A stretch of 38,106 nt of DNA from JBAXGW01 sp037139195 (GCA_037139195.1 JBAXGW010000045.1:1-38106); one strand, 5' to 3'; positions 15,215-23,364 are shown, counted from the stretch's first letter. Made by a program: numbers and translations. Notes: generated by a model from the letters alone, not told the origin.

Positions 15215-15559
15215 ATTTACTATTCTTTTTTATTGTTGTCCGAAATAAAACAATTAAAATTTGGCTAAAGCCGATATCTATAGTTTTATTTATTACCCCA
15301 GGCTTAAGCCTGGGGTAATAAATAATAACAGAATATCATGGCTTTAGCCAAACCAGGAACCAATTATTTATCAATTTACTAGTATAAAAAAATGGTTATA
15401 AATTTAAAAAAAAATAAATTAATAGGACATTAAGGATTCTTTTAAAAATTTAATAGTTGCATAATTTTATAATAAGCACTAATTAAAAAAAAGGATTATC
15501 CAATTATTAATTGTATAAGAAACAAAACATTTTTTTTTGCATCTTTGCACTACTCAATT
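15215..15559. other. Divergent gap with an R2 palindrome
   Basis: This gap separates the permease gene from the glycosyltransferase gene. It contains TTGTCCG near 15236, the R2 element (15263-15349) and, near 15540, a promoter-like CATCTTTG box (one mismatch) 13 nt before the next ATG. No ORF is visible. Confidence 0.55.
15263..15349. repeat. R2 palindromic element, copy 3
   Basis: The core 15286-15325 has arms TTATTTATTACCCCAGGCTT and AAGCCTGGGGTAATAAATAA, a perfect 40-bp palindrome. GGCTAAAGCC (15263-15272) and GGCTTTAGCC (15340-15349) flank it. The stem sequence differs from copies 1 and 2 by paired changes (CCTCTGG to CCCCAGG), so pairing is kept. Confidence 0.8.
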
Positions 15560-16561
15560 ATGCAAAAAATTCTAGTTATACAAACCGCTTTTATTGGCGA
15601 CGTGGTGCTTTCTACTTCGCTATTAGAAAAACTATATGCTTTTTATCCCGATGCCCAAATAGATTTCCTACTTAGAAAAGGCAATGAAGCTTTGCTCGAA
15701 AATCATCCTTTCATCAACAAGCTTTGGATTTGGGATAAAAAAAATAAAAAACACAAAAATTTCTATCATATCCTTAAACTTGTTAGAGCCGAAAAGTATG
15801 ACAAAGTAATTAATATTCAACGATTTGCTTCCACAGGAATTTTCACTGCCTTTTCAGGTGCAAATGAGAAAATTGGCTTTGATAAAAACCCTTTTTCATT
15901 TCTTTTTACAAAAAAAATAAAGCACCAAATTGGCTCTGAATCCAGTTTCATGCATGAAATCGACAGAAATCAATTGCTAATTGCCAATTTCACCGACCCT
16001 AAAACAAGCAATCAAAAGCTATATCCTTCTGAAAATGATTTCAATAAAGTAAGCGCTTACAAAGCCAATAAATATATTTGCATTGCTCCCACTTCCGTTT
16101 GGTTTACCAAGCAGTTTCCAAAAGAAAAATGGATTGAATTTATTAATTCTATTCAAGAACTAGATTTTACTATATATTTATTAGGAGGGAAATCAGATTT
16201 CGATGCTTGCCAAGAAATCATCAAAGATGGCAAGGGTAATATTATTAATCTTTCGGGCAAATTATCATTTCTTCAAACAGCAGCCTTGATGAAAGATGCT
16301 GCGATGAATTTTGTAAACGACTCCGCTCCTATGCACATTGCATCTTCAATGAATGCCCCAGTTACAGCTATTTACTGTTCAACTGTACCTTATTTTGGAT
16401 TCGGACCAAAGTCAGATAATTCTCATATTATTGAAATTGAAGAAAGATTATTTTGTCGCCCATGCGGATTACATGGCTTTAAAACATGCAAAAAAAATAA
16501 TTTTGCATGCGCGAACAACATAAAAATCAATCAATTAAAAAATATTTTGAAAAATATTTAA
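15560..16561 (+). CDS. Glycosyltransferase family 9 (heptosyltransferase-like)
   Basis: This GT-B enzyme of the ADP-heptose:LPS heptosyltransferase family builds the inner core of lipopolysaccharide at the cytoplasmic face. The N-terminal MQKILVIQTAFIGDVVLSTSLLEKL is the hallmark (compare RIGDxxLTTP). The C-terminal nucleotide-binding part has NFVNDSAPMHIASSMNAPVTAIYCSTVPYFGFGP, close to the family's GxDSGPxHLA. A cysteine-rich tail (CRPCGLHGFKTCKKNNFACA) follows, as in many relatives. The ATG at 15560 is preferred over an in-frame TTG at 15545 because it begins the conserved first strand and leaves room for the promoter box. Confidence 0.88.
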   Translation: MQKILVIQTAFIGDVVLSTSLLEKLYAFYPDAQIDFLLRKGNEALLENHPFINKLWIWDKKNKKHKNFYHILKLVRAEKYDKVINIQRFASTGIFTAFSGANEKIGFDKNPFSFLFTKKIKHQIGSESSFMHEIDRNQLLIANFTDPKTSNQKLYPSENDFNKVSAYKANKYICIAPTSVWFTKQFPKEKWIEFINSIQELDFTIYLLGGKSDFDACQEIIKDGKGNIINLSGKLSFLQTAALMKDAAMNFVNDSAPMHIASSMNAPVTAIYCSTVPYFGFGPKSDNSHIIEIEERLFCRPCGLHGFKTCKKNNFACANNIKINQLKNILKNI

Positions 16562-16563
16562 TT

Positions 16564-16677
16564 TGGAGGCAACCATCTAAATAATTATTGCGTCTTGTAA
16601 TTAGAAAACAAGATATATTAAGCCACCAGCCTCCAGATACCACCACAAAGGTTATGATACAAATCATAACCTTTTTT
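16564..16677 (+). ncRNA. Structured 3' region, possible 3'UTR-derived RNA
   Basis: Right after the glycosyltransferase stop codon, TGGAGGC (16564-16570) pairs with GCCTCCA (16629-16635). Inside, TCTTGT (16593-16598) pairs with ACAAGA (16608-16613). A strong terminator follows after 11 nt. No exact promoter is seen, so the RNA may come from the end of the upstream mRNA. Confidence 0.35.
16647..16677 (+). terminator. Strong intrinsic terminator
   Basis: AAAGGTTATGAT and ATCATAACCTTT form a perfect 12-bp stem around the loop ACAA, followed by T residues. It separates the glycosyltransferase from the next promoter. Confidence 0.88.
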
Positions 16678-16689
16678 ATTTGTTCAAAT

Positions 16690-16720
16690 TTTGTCAGTTA
16701 GCAAAATTCATGTAGGTTTG
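16690..16720 (+). promoter_or_regulatory. Promoter of the tRNA-processing pair
   Basis: TTTG (16690-16693), 19 nt and TAGGTTTG (16713-16720) match the consensus exactly, 14 nt before the ATG at 16735. Confidence 0.78.
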
Positions 16721-16734
16721 CAAAAAAAAATCGA

Positions 16735-17310
16735 ATGGCACTTTCTTACCAAAACGAAATAGACAAAGCTATTGAAGTATTAAATAATGGTGGCACAATT
16801 ATTTATCCTACCGATACCATTTGGGGAATTGGCTGCGATGCAACAAATCCGAAAGCGGTAGAAAAAATATACAATATAAAACAGCGAACCGACAGCAAAA
16901 GCCTTATTATACTTATTGATGAGGAGAAAAAACTGCACGATTATGTTAATACAATTCCAGAAATGGCTTGGGAATTAATAGATATCAGCACATCGCCGCT
17001 TACTATCATCTACGAAAAAGCAATGAAATTAGCGCCAAATCTAATTCCTGCTGATGGCTCAATTGCTATAAGAATAACTAAAGACCCTTTTTGTCGTGAA
17101 TTAATTAAGAAATTCAAGAAACCTATCACATCAACGTCGGCAAATATTTCAGGAGAAAAATCGCCTTCAAATTATTCCGAAATTGACGAAAGTTTTTTGA
17201 AACAAGCGGATTATGTAGTAAATTTGCGAAGAAATGAAAAAGGCAATGCAAAAGCATCGTCAATAATAAAAATATTTGAAAACGGTCAATTTGAACTCAT
17301 CAGAAAATAA
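16735..17310 (+). CDS. Threonylcarbamoyl-AMP synthase, Sua5/YciO/YrdC family
   Basis: The 191-residue protein is a single YrdC domain. In this family it activates threonine with bicarbonate and ATP to threonylcarbamoyl-AMP, the first step of t6A formation on tRNAs reading ANN codons. The conserved start GGTIIYPTDTIWGIGCDA, the KQRTDSKSLIILI segment and the ending TSTSANISGEKSP are clear. It lacks the C-terminal Sua5 domain, so it is of the short TsaC type; a YciO-like paralogue with another role cannot be excluded. It overlaps the start of the CCA-adding enzyme gene by 35 nt if the TTG at 17276 is used. Confidence 0.88.
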   Translation: MALSYQNEIDKAIEVLNNGGTIIYPTDTIWGIGCDATNPKAVEKIYNIKQRTDSKSLIILIDEEKKLHDYVNTIPEMAWELIDISTSPLTIIYEKAMKLAPNLIPADGSIAIRITKDPFCRELIKKFKKPITSTSANISGEKSPSNYSEIDESFLKQADYVVNLRRNEKGNAKASSIIKIFENGQFELIRK

Positions 17311-18724
17311 TTTTTCTAATTTTTTAACTCATCCAATTTTCAAGATAGTTTCTGAAATTGCTGATTCTACAAATGTAAAAGCATTTGTTATTGGCGGTTA
17401 TGTTCGTGATTTATTATTAGGAAGAAACTCAAAAGATATTGATATCGTTACCGTTGGCAGCGGAATTGACCTTGCTCAAAAAGTGGCCGAACATGCTAAT
17501 ATTTCGAAAGTATCGTTTTTTAAAAATTTTGGCACCGCCATGCTTCGACTTGATGATATGGAGATTGAATTTGTGGGTGCGCGAAGAGAATCATATCGCT
17601 CAGATTCACGAAAACCAATTGTAGAAGATGGAACCATTGAAGACGACCAAAAAAGAAGAGATTTCACTATTAATGCACTTGCTATCAGCCTAAACAAAAC
17701 AGACTTTGGCAATTTAATAGATCCATTTGATGGCATTTCTGATTTGGGTTGTAAAATAATCAGAACACCTTTAGAACCCGATATAACTTATTCCGACGAC
17801 CCTTTGCGAATGATGCGAGCCATACGCTTTGCTACGCAATTGCAATTTACAATAACAGATGAGTCGATTGAGTCGATAACAAAAAATGCAGAACGAATAA
17901 AAATTGTTTCAGCAGAGCGGATTGCTGACGAATTAAACAAAATAATTCTCTCGCCTAAGCCATCAATAGGTTTTAAATTGCTTTCAAAAACAAAAATTCT
18001 TGAAATAATTTTTCCGCAATTTGAAAAATTAAAAGGAGTTACCAAACAAAAAGGATTAGAGCACAAAGACAATTTCTATCACACTTTAGAAGTTTTAGAC
18101 AATATTTCGCACGACAGCAATGATTTGTGGCTCAGATGGGCTGCAATTCTGCACGACATAGCAAAACCAGCAACCAAACGTTTCGTAGATGGCATTGGCT
18201 GGACATTTTATGGACATGAAGTTAAGGGCGGGAAAATGGTTCCAGAGGTTTTTCAACAATTGAAACTACCTATGAACGAAAAAATGAAATATGTTCAAAA
18301 AATAGTTTCGCTCCACCTTCGCCCTATCGCATTAACAGAAGAACATGTAACCGATTCGGCAGTGCGTCGCTTATTATTTGACGCAGGCGATGATGTTGAC
18401 GATTTAATGACCTTGTGCAAAGCCGATATTACATCTAAAAACGAACAAAAAGTCAAGTCATTCAAAGAAAACTTTGATTTGGTTAAAGCTAAACTAATAG
18501 AATTAGAACAAAGAGATCAAATAAGAAACTGGCAACCACCAATAACGGGCGAAATAATAATGGAAACGTTTAATATTGGGCAATGTAAAGAAATTGGAGT
18601 TATTAAAAGTGCTATCAAAGAAGCCATTTTAGACGGAATAATTCCAAACGAATATGAAAAAGCCTATCAATTTATGCTGGACAAAGGAAAAGAAATTGGA
18701 CTTTGCGTTAGCTTGAAAAGTTAA
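17276..18724 (+). CDS. CCA tRNA nucleotidyltransferase (poly(A) polymerase family)
   Basis: The enzyme adds or repairs the 3' CCA end of tRNAs. The head domain has VIGGYVRDLLLG (38-49) with the catalytic carboxylates of D54-I-D56, and RRDFTINALA (127-136). The nucleotide-binding DDPLRMMRAIRFA follows at about 174-186. The C-terminal half has an HD phosphohydrolase domain (ILHDIAKP, H293-D294). No ATG precedes the conserved LTHPIFKI segment; TTG at 17276 or at 17291 must serve as start, both inside the end of the preceding gene. The two genes therefore form an overlapping operon for tRNA maturation. Confidence 0.92.
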   Translation: MKTVNLNSSENNFSNFLTHPIFKIVSEIADSTNVKAFVIGGYVRDLLLGRNSKDIDIVTVGSGIDLAQKVAEHANISKVSFFKNFGTAMLRLDDMEIEFVGARRESYRSDSRKPIVEDGTIEDDQKRRDFTINALAISLNKTDFGNLIDPFDGISDLGCKIIRTPLEPDITYSDDPLRMMRAIRFATQLQFTITDESIESITKNAERIKIVSAERIADELNKIILSPKPSIGFKLLSKTKILEIIFPQFEKLKGVTKQKGLEHKDNFYHTLEVLDNISHDSNDLWLRWAAILHDIAKPATKRFVDGIGWTFYGHEVKGGKMVPEVFQQLKLPMNEKMKYVQKIVSLHLRPIALTEEHVTDSAVRRLLFDAGDDVDDLMTLCKADITSKNEQKVKSFKENFDLVKAKLIELEQRDQIRNWQPPITGEIIMETFNIGQCKEIGVIKSAIKEAILDGIIPNEYEKAYQFMLDKGKEIGLCVSLKS

Positions 18725-18760
18725 ACGGCTAATAAAGCAACAATTTATCTCCATTCCCTT

Positions 18761-19978
18761 TTACATGCAATTTTTATCAGCTATCCTTTTAGCTTCTTCG
18801 TGTCCCATTGCTGATGCCTTTTGCAAATCATCGCAAGGTCCTTTTGGGTCATTCGACATTTGCTTACAAACAGCTCTCTCATAGTAGGCTTCTGCGTTAG
18901 GTTTAAGTTTTATTACCATATCCAAATCATCAACTGCCATTGCATATTTATTTTGGTTAAAATAGATAGTTGCACGTAATTGTCTTGCTTTTAAATGCTT
19001 AGGATTTAAATTAATTAATTTATTTAAATCAATCAGTGCTGCTTGATTATTTTTTTGTCTGATTTTGTTTTCTGCCCTATAAACATAAACATCTTGATTG
19101 TCTTTATTTAGAGCAATAACTTTATTGAAATCGGTATTTGCAACATCGTATTTCCCTATTTCAGTATAAGCCATTCCTCTATTGAGCAACAAAGTATCAT
19201 TTCTTTTGTCATACTGAGTAATTAAAATAGTATAGTCGGCAGCAGCTTTTTCCCATTGTTTAGCATTATAAGCTGCATCTGCCCTTCTTCTATAAATATC
19301 TTTGTTTACTAATTTCAATTCAATGGCTTTGTCATAATCAGCAATTGCGCCTATATTATTGTTTAAATTCTCGTACAATTTACCACGCATATAATAAGCT
19401 TCGGCATTGGCGGGCTGCAGTTTAATCACTTGCGTAAGGTCGTCAACTGCCTTTTGATCTTGTTTAAGCTCAATATAAAGTTTTGCTCTGTTGAAAAATA
19501 CGCTTGGGTTTGTTTTTCCTAATTCGGCTGCTTTAGTAAAATCTTTTATCGACAACTCTTTTTCACCAACCTTCATATACATGGTTCCACGATGAACATA
19601 AGCATCAACAAAAGTAGGTTTTTGAGTTATTGCTTCGCTAAAATCGCTTATTGCAACATTGTATTTTTCGAGTAGCTCATAAACTATAGCTCTAGCATAA
19701 TAGGCTTCGGGGTATTTTTTTTGCATATCAAGCGCACGAGTATAATCTTTAATCGCATTTTCGTTGTCTTTTACTTTAAAATAACAATTAGCTCTTTCGT
19801 AGAAAGCTTCATAATAATAAGGAGCTGTGTTTAAGCAGTCGGTGAACGCTTTGATTGCTCCATACCAATTTTCGGTTTTTTTATATTTCAGGCCAATATC
19901 AAACTGCTCGTTAGCGGTTTGAGCAGAAATTAAACTTGCTAAACTAACTATGATAGTTATGATAATTAATCGTTTCAT
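18761..19978 (-). CDS. Exported TPR-repeat protein
   Basis: A signal peptide (MKRLIIITIIVSLASLISAQ) precedes about eleven tetratricopeptide repeats of 34 residues that fill the protein, with recurrent signatures such as EAFYERANCYFK, EAYYARAIVYE, DAYVHRGTMYM and EAYYMRGKLYE. This gives a superhelical scaffold for protein binding in the periplasm or at the outer membrane. The last part (KGPCDDLQKASAMGHEEAK) resembles Sel1-type ends. No partner can be named. The ATG at 19978 was chosen over an upstream in-frame codon because it starts the signal peptide. Confidence 0.85.
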   Translation of the reverse strand: MKRLIIITIIVSLASLISAQTANEQFDIGLKYKKTENWYGAIKAFTDCLNTAPYYYEAFYERANCYFKVKDNENAIKDYTRALDMQKKYPEAYYARAIVYELLEKYNVAISDFSEAITQKPTFVDAYVHRGTMYMKVGEKELSIKDFTKAAELGKTNPSVFFNRAKLYIELKQDQKAVDDLTQVIKLQPANAEAYYMRGKLYENLNNNIGAIADYDKAIELKLVNKDIYRRRADAAYNAKQWEKAAADYTILITQYDKRNDTLLLNRGMAYTEIGKYDVANTDFNKVIALNKDNQDVYVYRAENKIRQKNNQAALIDLNKLINLNPKHLKARQLRATIYFNQNKYAMAVDDLDMVIKLKPNAEAYYERAVCKQMSNDPKGPCDDLQKASAMGHEEAKRIADKNCM

Positions 19979-20103
19979 TATACTTGATTTTATTATTGAC
20001 AATTGCGAATATACAAATATTTTCAAAAATCGTATTAGAAATAACGTTAATTTATCGCAATTTCAAATATATTCTGTATCTATCACAGCACTCTATTTTG
20101 ACT

Positions 20104-20430
20104 TTAAACCTCAAATTTCTCTCCCCATTTCGACATCAATTCCATAACAGGTAATAGTTTTTCGCCCTCTGGCGTTAACGAATACTCCACTTTTGGAGGA
20201 ATTACCTCATATACCTTTCTGCTAACCACTCCACTCCTTTCAAGCTCTCTTAAAACTTGAGTAAGCATCTTGTCATTTATGCCTACCAATATTTTTTTTA
20301 TTTCGCCAAATCGCTTCGACCCATTTCTTAAATTCCAAAAAACCAGCGATTTCCACCTACCACCAATTACAGAAAGGGTTAAATCAACCGGACAATAGAA
20401 AAAAGTACCATCTAATTCATATCGTTTCAT
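20104..20430 (-). CDS. HxlR-family winged-helix regulator
   Basis: The 108-residue protein is a single MarR-like HxlR domain: CPVDLTLSVIGGRWKSLVFWNLRNGSKRFGEIKKIL, then MLTQVLRELERSGVVSRKVYEVIPPKVEYSLTPEGEKLLPVM. C13 is the conserved N-terminal cysteine that senses quinones and aldehydes in YodB and HypR; redox sensing here is inference from those. It is divergent from an MDR oxidoreductase gene, and an inverted repeat lies between the two promoters, so it probably represses both. The ATG at 20430 is preferred over an in-frame TTG further upstream because it follows the promoter with a normal leader. Confidence 0.92.
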   Translation of the reverse strand: MKRYELDGTFFYCPVDLTLSVIGGRWKSLVFWNLRNGSKRFGEIKKILVGINDKMLTQVLRELERSGVVSRKVYEVIPPKVEYSLTPEGEKLLPVMELMSKWGEKFEV

Positions 20431-20446
20431 ACTAAAATATTTTTCA

Positions 20447-20480
20447 CAAAAATACAATTATATATCAATACTTACCAAAA
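20447..20480 (-). promoter_or_regulatory. Promoter of the HxlR gene
   Basis: On the minus strand TATTTTTG (20454-20447) is an exact -7 box. TTTG (20479-20476) is 21 nt upstream and lies inside the left half of the inverted repeat. Confidence 0.6.
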
Positions 20481-20507
20481 CAACAGTGCTTTCATTTTGG
20501 GTAGTAT
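20468..20507. promoter_or_regulatory. Probable HxlR operator
   Basis: ATACTTACCAAAA (20468-20480) and TTTTGGGTAGTAT (20495-20507) are inverted copies matching at 11 of 13 positions with a 14-bp spacer. The left half covers the regulator's -33 box, and the right half abuts the -33 box of the oxidoreductase promoter. One bound dimer pair could thus block both. Confidence 0.6.
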
Positions 20508-20539
20508 ATTGTTTATGAATAGTGATTGTTGTTATTTTG
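20508..20539 (+). promoter_or_regulatory. Promoter of the oxidoreductase operon
   Basis: ATTG (20508-20511) and TTATTTTG (20532-20539, one mismatch to the -7 consensus) are 20 nt apart. The ATG at 20561 follows after a short leader. Confidence 0.5.
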
Positions 20540-20560
20540 CTTCAAATAAAAAACATAAGT

Positions 20561-21511
20561 ATGAAAGCAATAAAATACAACAGCTATGGCTCACAAAACA
20601 ACATGTACTGGACTGATTTACCAATGCAAACACCCGTTGGGAAAGAGCTTTTGATAAAAATAAAAGCTATATCAATTAACCCAGTAGATTGGAAAACTAG
20701 AAAAGGAGAAATGAAATTATTCATTAATAATAAGTTTCCTAAAGGGCTAGGTGTCGACTTTTCTGGAATTGTAGAAAACATTGGAAGCGATGTTACAAAG
20801 TTCAAAAAAGGCGATGAAGTTTTTGGTTGGCTTCCTTATAAAATGGCGGGCAGTGTTGCTGAATATGCAATAGCTGATGAAAGTTTAACTGTTATAAAGC
20901 CTAAAACATTAAGTTTTGTCGAGGCTTCAACTTTACCAATGGCTTGCCTTGCTTCTTTTACTGCATTAGTGGATAATGGAAAAATAAAAAAAGGGATGAA
21001 TGTTTTAATTAATGGTTGCACTGGCGGTGTTGGGCAATTTGCCGTAATGATTGCAAAAGCCAATGGTGCAATAGTTAGTGGCACTTGCAACACATCATCA
21101 CAAGAAACTGCAAAACAAATTGGAGTTGACTATGTTATTGATTACACCAAAACCGAAATTCTTAAAAGCAATCAAAAATTTGATATTATTTTTGATACCG
21201 TTGGTAATTTAAAATTGGGTAGCTGTAAAAAAATTATGAGTTGCAGAAGTATTTTTCTGGAACTAAACCCAAATCCTATCAACCTATTTTTCGGAGTATT
21301 TAAAAATATGTTTTCATGTAAAAAAGTAAAATCAATAATTTCAAGTGCTTCAACAGAAAAAATGCAAACTATGGCTAAGCTTGCAGAACAAGGCAAATTA
21401 AAACCCATAATTGGCAAACAATATGATTTTGCTAATGCACTAGAAGCTTATAAAAACATGGAAAATGGAGAAAAAAACATTGGCAAAACAGTTATAGTTG
21501 TAAACAATTAA
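20561..21511 (+). CDS. MDR-family NAD(P)-dependent quinone oxidoreductase
   Basis: The 316-residue protein has the GroES-like N-terminal domain (KAISINPVDWKTRKGE, VDFSGIVENIGSDVTKFKKGDEVFG) and a Rossmann domain with NGCTGGVGQFAVMIAKANGA (about 151-170), typical of zinc-independent quinone oxidoreductases (QOR). No catalytic-zinc cysteine and histidine pattern is evident. It likely reduces quinones or enals with NAD(P)H in the cytoplasm. Divergent orientation to an HxlR repressor with a shared operator fits an inducible detoxification role. A SnoaL-like gene follows after 12 nt. The ATG at 20561 is preferred to an upstream in-frame codon that would start inside the promoter. Confidence 0.9.
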   Translation: MKAIKYNSYGSQNNMYWTDLPMQTPVGKELLIKIKAISINPVDWKTRKGEMKLFINNKFPKGLGVDFSGIVENIGSDVTKFKKGDEVFGWLPYKMAGSVAEYAIADESLTVIKPKTLSFVEASTLPMACLASFTALVDNGKIKKGMNVLINGCTGGVGQFAVMIAKANGAIVSGTCNTSSQETAKQIGVDYVIDYTKTEILKSNQKFDIIFDTVGNLKLGSCKKIMSCRSIFLELNPNPINLFFGVFKNMFSCKKVKSIISSASTEKMQTMAKLAEQGKLKPIIGKQYDFANALEAYKNMENGEKNIGKTVIVVNN

Positions 21512-21523
21512 TAAATAAAAAAA

Positions 21524-21937
21524 ATGGAAACTTCAACAAACAAAGAAATTGCACTAAACTTATCGAAAGCAATTATGAATGGCAATTGGAATGTAGTAGA
21601 AAATCTACTTGACGACAACTTCTCGTATATTGGCGATGGCAGGTCTGCCATGAACAAACAAGAATACATTGGCTTCATGAAAAATGTATTGTGTGCTGCA
21701 ATGACGAATATGAATATGACTTTTATGAGAGTAATTGAAGAAGGAAACCTAGTTGCTGTTGATTACACCAATGAAATGTTCAATTCGGGAAGTTTTATGG
21801 GAATACCTGCTAGCGAAAAAACTGTTTTTGCTTCGGGTCAGTTTATCAGAGAAATTAAAAACAATAAAGTGATAGCAGAATGGCAAACCACAAATATGTA
21901 TGGATTAATGGTACAATTAGGCGCTATTAAACTATAA
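21524..21937 (+). CDS. SnoaL-like / NTF2-fold small protein
   Basis: The 137-residue protein reads as a cone-shaped NTF2-like alpha+beta barrel of the SnoaL (ester cyclase or polyketide cyclase-like) group: EIALNLSKAIMNGNWNVVENLLDDNFSYIGDG, then VAVDYTNEMFNSGSFMGIPASEKTVFASGQFIREIKNNKVIAEWQTTNMYGLMVQLGAI. Such proteins bind small hydrophobic molecules in the pocket. The function is unknown, but it follows the oxidoreductase after 12 nt and probably shares its HxlR-controlled transcript, which suggests a role with the same class of compound. Confidence 0.75.
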   Translation: METSTNKEIALNLSKAIMNGNWNVVENLLDDNFSYIGDGRSAMNKQEYIGFMKNVLCAAMTNMNMTFMRVIEEGNLVAVDYTNEMFNSGSFMGIPASEKTVFASGQFIREIKNNKVIAEWQTTNMYGLMVQLGAIKL

Positions 21938-22004
21938 AAAATTGACAGATTTCGATTAAAAATTTACTAAAATAATCAATCAACTCATTTACAATTTAAT
22001 TATT

Positions 22005-22859
22005 GTGATAAAGGAAATAAAAGCTAAAAAAGTTCTCACATTTCATGCAGATGCATTTCCAACCAACTGGGATTTGAATCCCTACAGAGGATGCTCTATT
22101 GGATGCAAATATTGCTATGCACAATACACCCACAAATACTTGGGTTTAAAAGATTTCCACAAGGATATTATTGTAAAAACAAATGTAGCAGAATGTTTGG
22201 CTAAAGAGTTAAACAATAAAAATTGGAATAACGAGCAAATAAAAATTGGAGGCACTACCGACTTATATCAGCATATTGAAATGAAATATAGGATAGTGCC
22301 CTCAATTTTTGAGATTATTAAAAAGCACAAAAATCCAGTATTTATTCAAACAAAATCCACATTGATTTTAAGTGATTTTGAGCTAATAAAAGAACTTTCA
22401 AAAGTTACAACCGTTGATATTGCTACTAGCGTTTCAACAATGGATGAAACAATTAGCAAAATTATTGAACCAAATGCATCAGCAAGCATCGAACGAATTA
22501 AAATGTTGTCGAAATTCAATGAAATTTGCAGAAGCACAACCTTAGGTTTTATGCCAATAATCCCATTGTTGACTGATAATGATGAAAACTTAGAAGCCAT
22601 ATTTCAACTTGCAAAAGAGCTAGGGATAACTAATATAGTTACAAGTTTTCTGTTTTTAAGAGGCGAATTGAAACAGCAATTTTTCGAAACAATCAAACTT
22701 CATTACCCTGAAATATATTTTGATTTTATACAGCTATACAAAACCTCAAATGTAGATTCAGCTTACGCGCAGAAGATAAATTCTAAAATCAACAAACTAA
22801 GAAATAAATATCAATTATTTGGGGTTTATAAGCCAATTAATCAAAAAGTAAAAACCTAG
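22005..22859 (+). CDS. Radical SAM protein, SPL (spore photoproduct lyase-like) family
   Basis: The motif C30-x3-C34-x2-C37 in NPYRGCSIGCKYCYA binds the 4Fe-4S cluster that cleaves S-adenosylmethionine. The YRGCxxGCxYCYA form is typical of the SplB-related group found across bacteria, whose members are mostly uncharacterised. A TIM-barrel pattern follows (KIGGTTDLYQ, VFIQTKSTLIL, TVDIATSVSTMDE, GFMPIIPLLTDNDENLEAIFQLAKELG). Spore photoproduct repair itself is unlikely in a non-spore-former. No early ATG is in frame; GTG at 22005 is the best start. The gene is convergent with the iron-sulfur protein gene that follows. Confidence 0.82.
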   Translation: MIKEIKAKKVLTFHADAFPTNWDLNPYRGCSIGCKYCYAQYTHKYLGLKDFHKDIIVKTNVAECLAKELNNKNWNNEQIKIGGTTDLYQHIEMKYRIVPSIFEIIKKHKNPVFIQTKSTLILSDFELIKELSKVTTVDIATSVSTMDETISKIIEPNASASIERIKMLSKFNEICRSTTLGFMPIIPLLTDNDENLEAIFQLAKELGITNIVTSFLFLRGELKQQFFETIKLHYPEIYFDFIQLYKTSNVDSAYAQKINSKINKLRNKYQLFGVYKPINQKVKT

Positions 22860-22880
22860 CCAATTATCGCTTTTTTAAAA

Positions 22881-23318
22881 TTACAGATGCGTGCCGTCGC
22901 AAAAAGGTTTCTTCTTCGATTTTCCACAAGAGCAAAACGAAACGGTACCATTGCATTCTTCAACTTCTTTGTGTTCGTTGATTAATTCAAAATCGCCTTT
23001 AATAATAATTGGTCCATTTGTGCTATATTTCACTTTAGTTTTTGTTGAAACAGAAACATCCGTTTTATCTGGATCTTTAGGTCTTAACTTATGATTATAT
23101 TCAAATGTAAGTGCATCGGTAGGGCAATCGCCAACAATTCTGATTATATCTTCGGTAGAAGCACCATTAATATCAACCCAAGGGCGAAGACGTGGGCGGA
23201 AAACATTTGGCAATTCGGTATAACAAACGCCAGCATGAACACAATGCTTAGGTTTCCAATAAACGGTAATTTCGCCGTTTGAGTATTCTCTATTGTTATT
23301 ATCAGAAGCTGAACTCAT
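22881..23318 (-). CDS. YjdI-type 4Fe-4S and CDGSH double iron-sulfur protein
   Basis: Two small iron-sulfur domains are fused in 145 residues. The first (about 18-75) matches the YjdI/Fer4_19 mono-cluster domain, with C26, C32 and C65 in KHCVHAGVC and GDCPTDAL. The second is a CDGSH domain holding a 2Fe-2S cluster by three cysteines and one histidine: C129-x-C131 in CSCGKS, then C140 and H144 in KKPFCDGTH. Both suggest electron transfer or redox sensing in the cytoplasm; the partner is unknown. A promoter with the exact -7 box TATATTTG lies just upstream. No terminator is visible in the 21-nt gap to the convergent neighbour. Confidence 0.9.
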   Translation of the reverse strand: MSSASDNNNREYSNGEITVYWKPKHCVHAGVCYTELPNVFRPRLRPWVDINGASTEDIIRIVGDCPTDALTFEYNHKLRPKDPDKTDVSVSTKTKVKYSTNGPIIIKGDFELINEHKEVEECNGTVSFCSCGKSKKKPFCDGTHL

Positions 23319-23333
23319 AAAAATATCTTTTTA

Positions 23334-23364
23334 CAAATATAAATAATTTTTGGGTGGAATTAAA
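23334..23364 (-). promoter_or_regulatory. Promoter of the double iron-sulfur gene
   Basis: On the minus strand TATATTTG (23341-23334) is an exact -7 box and TTTA (23364-23361) stands at -33 with 19-nt spacing. Confidence 0.55.
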
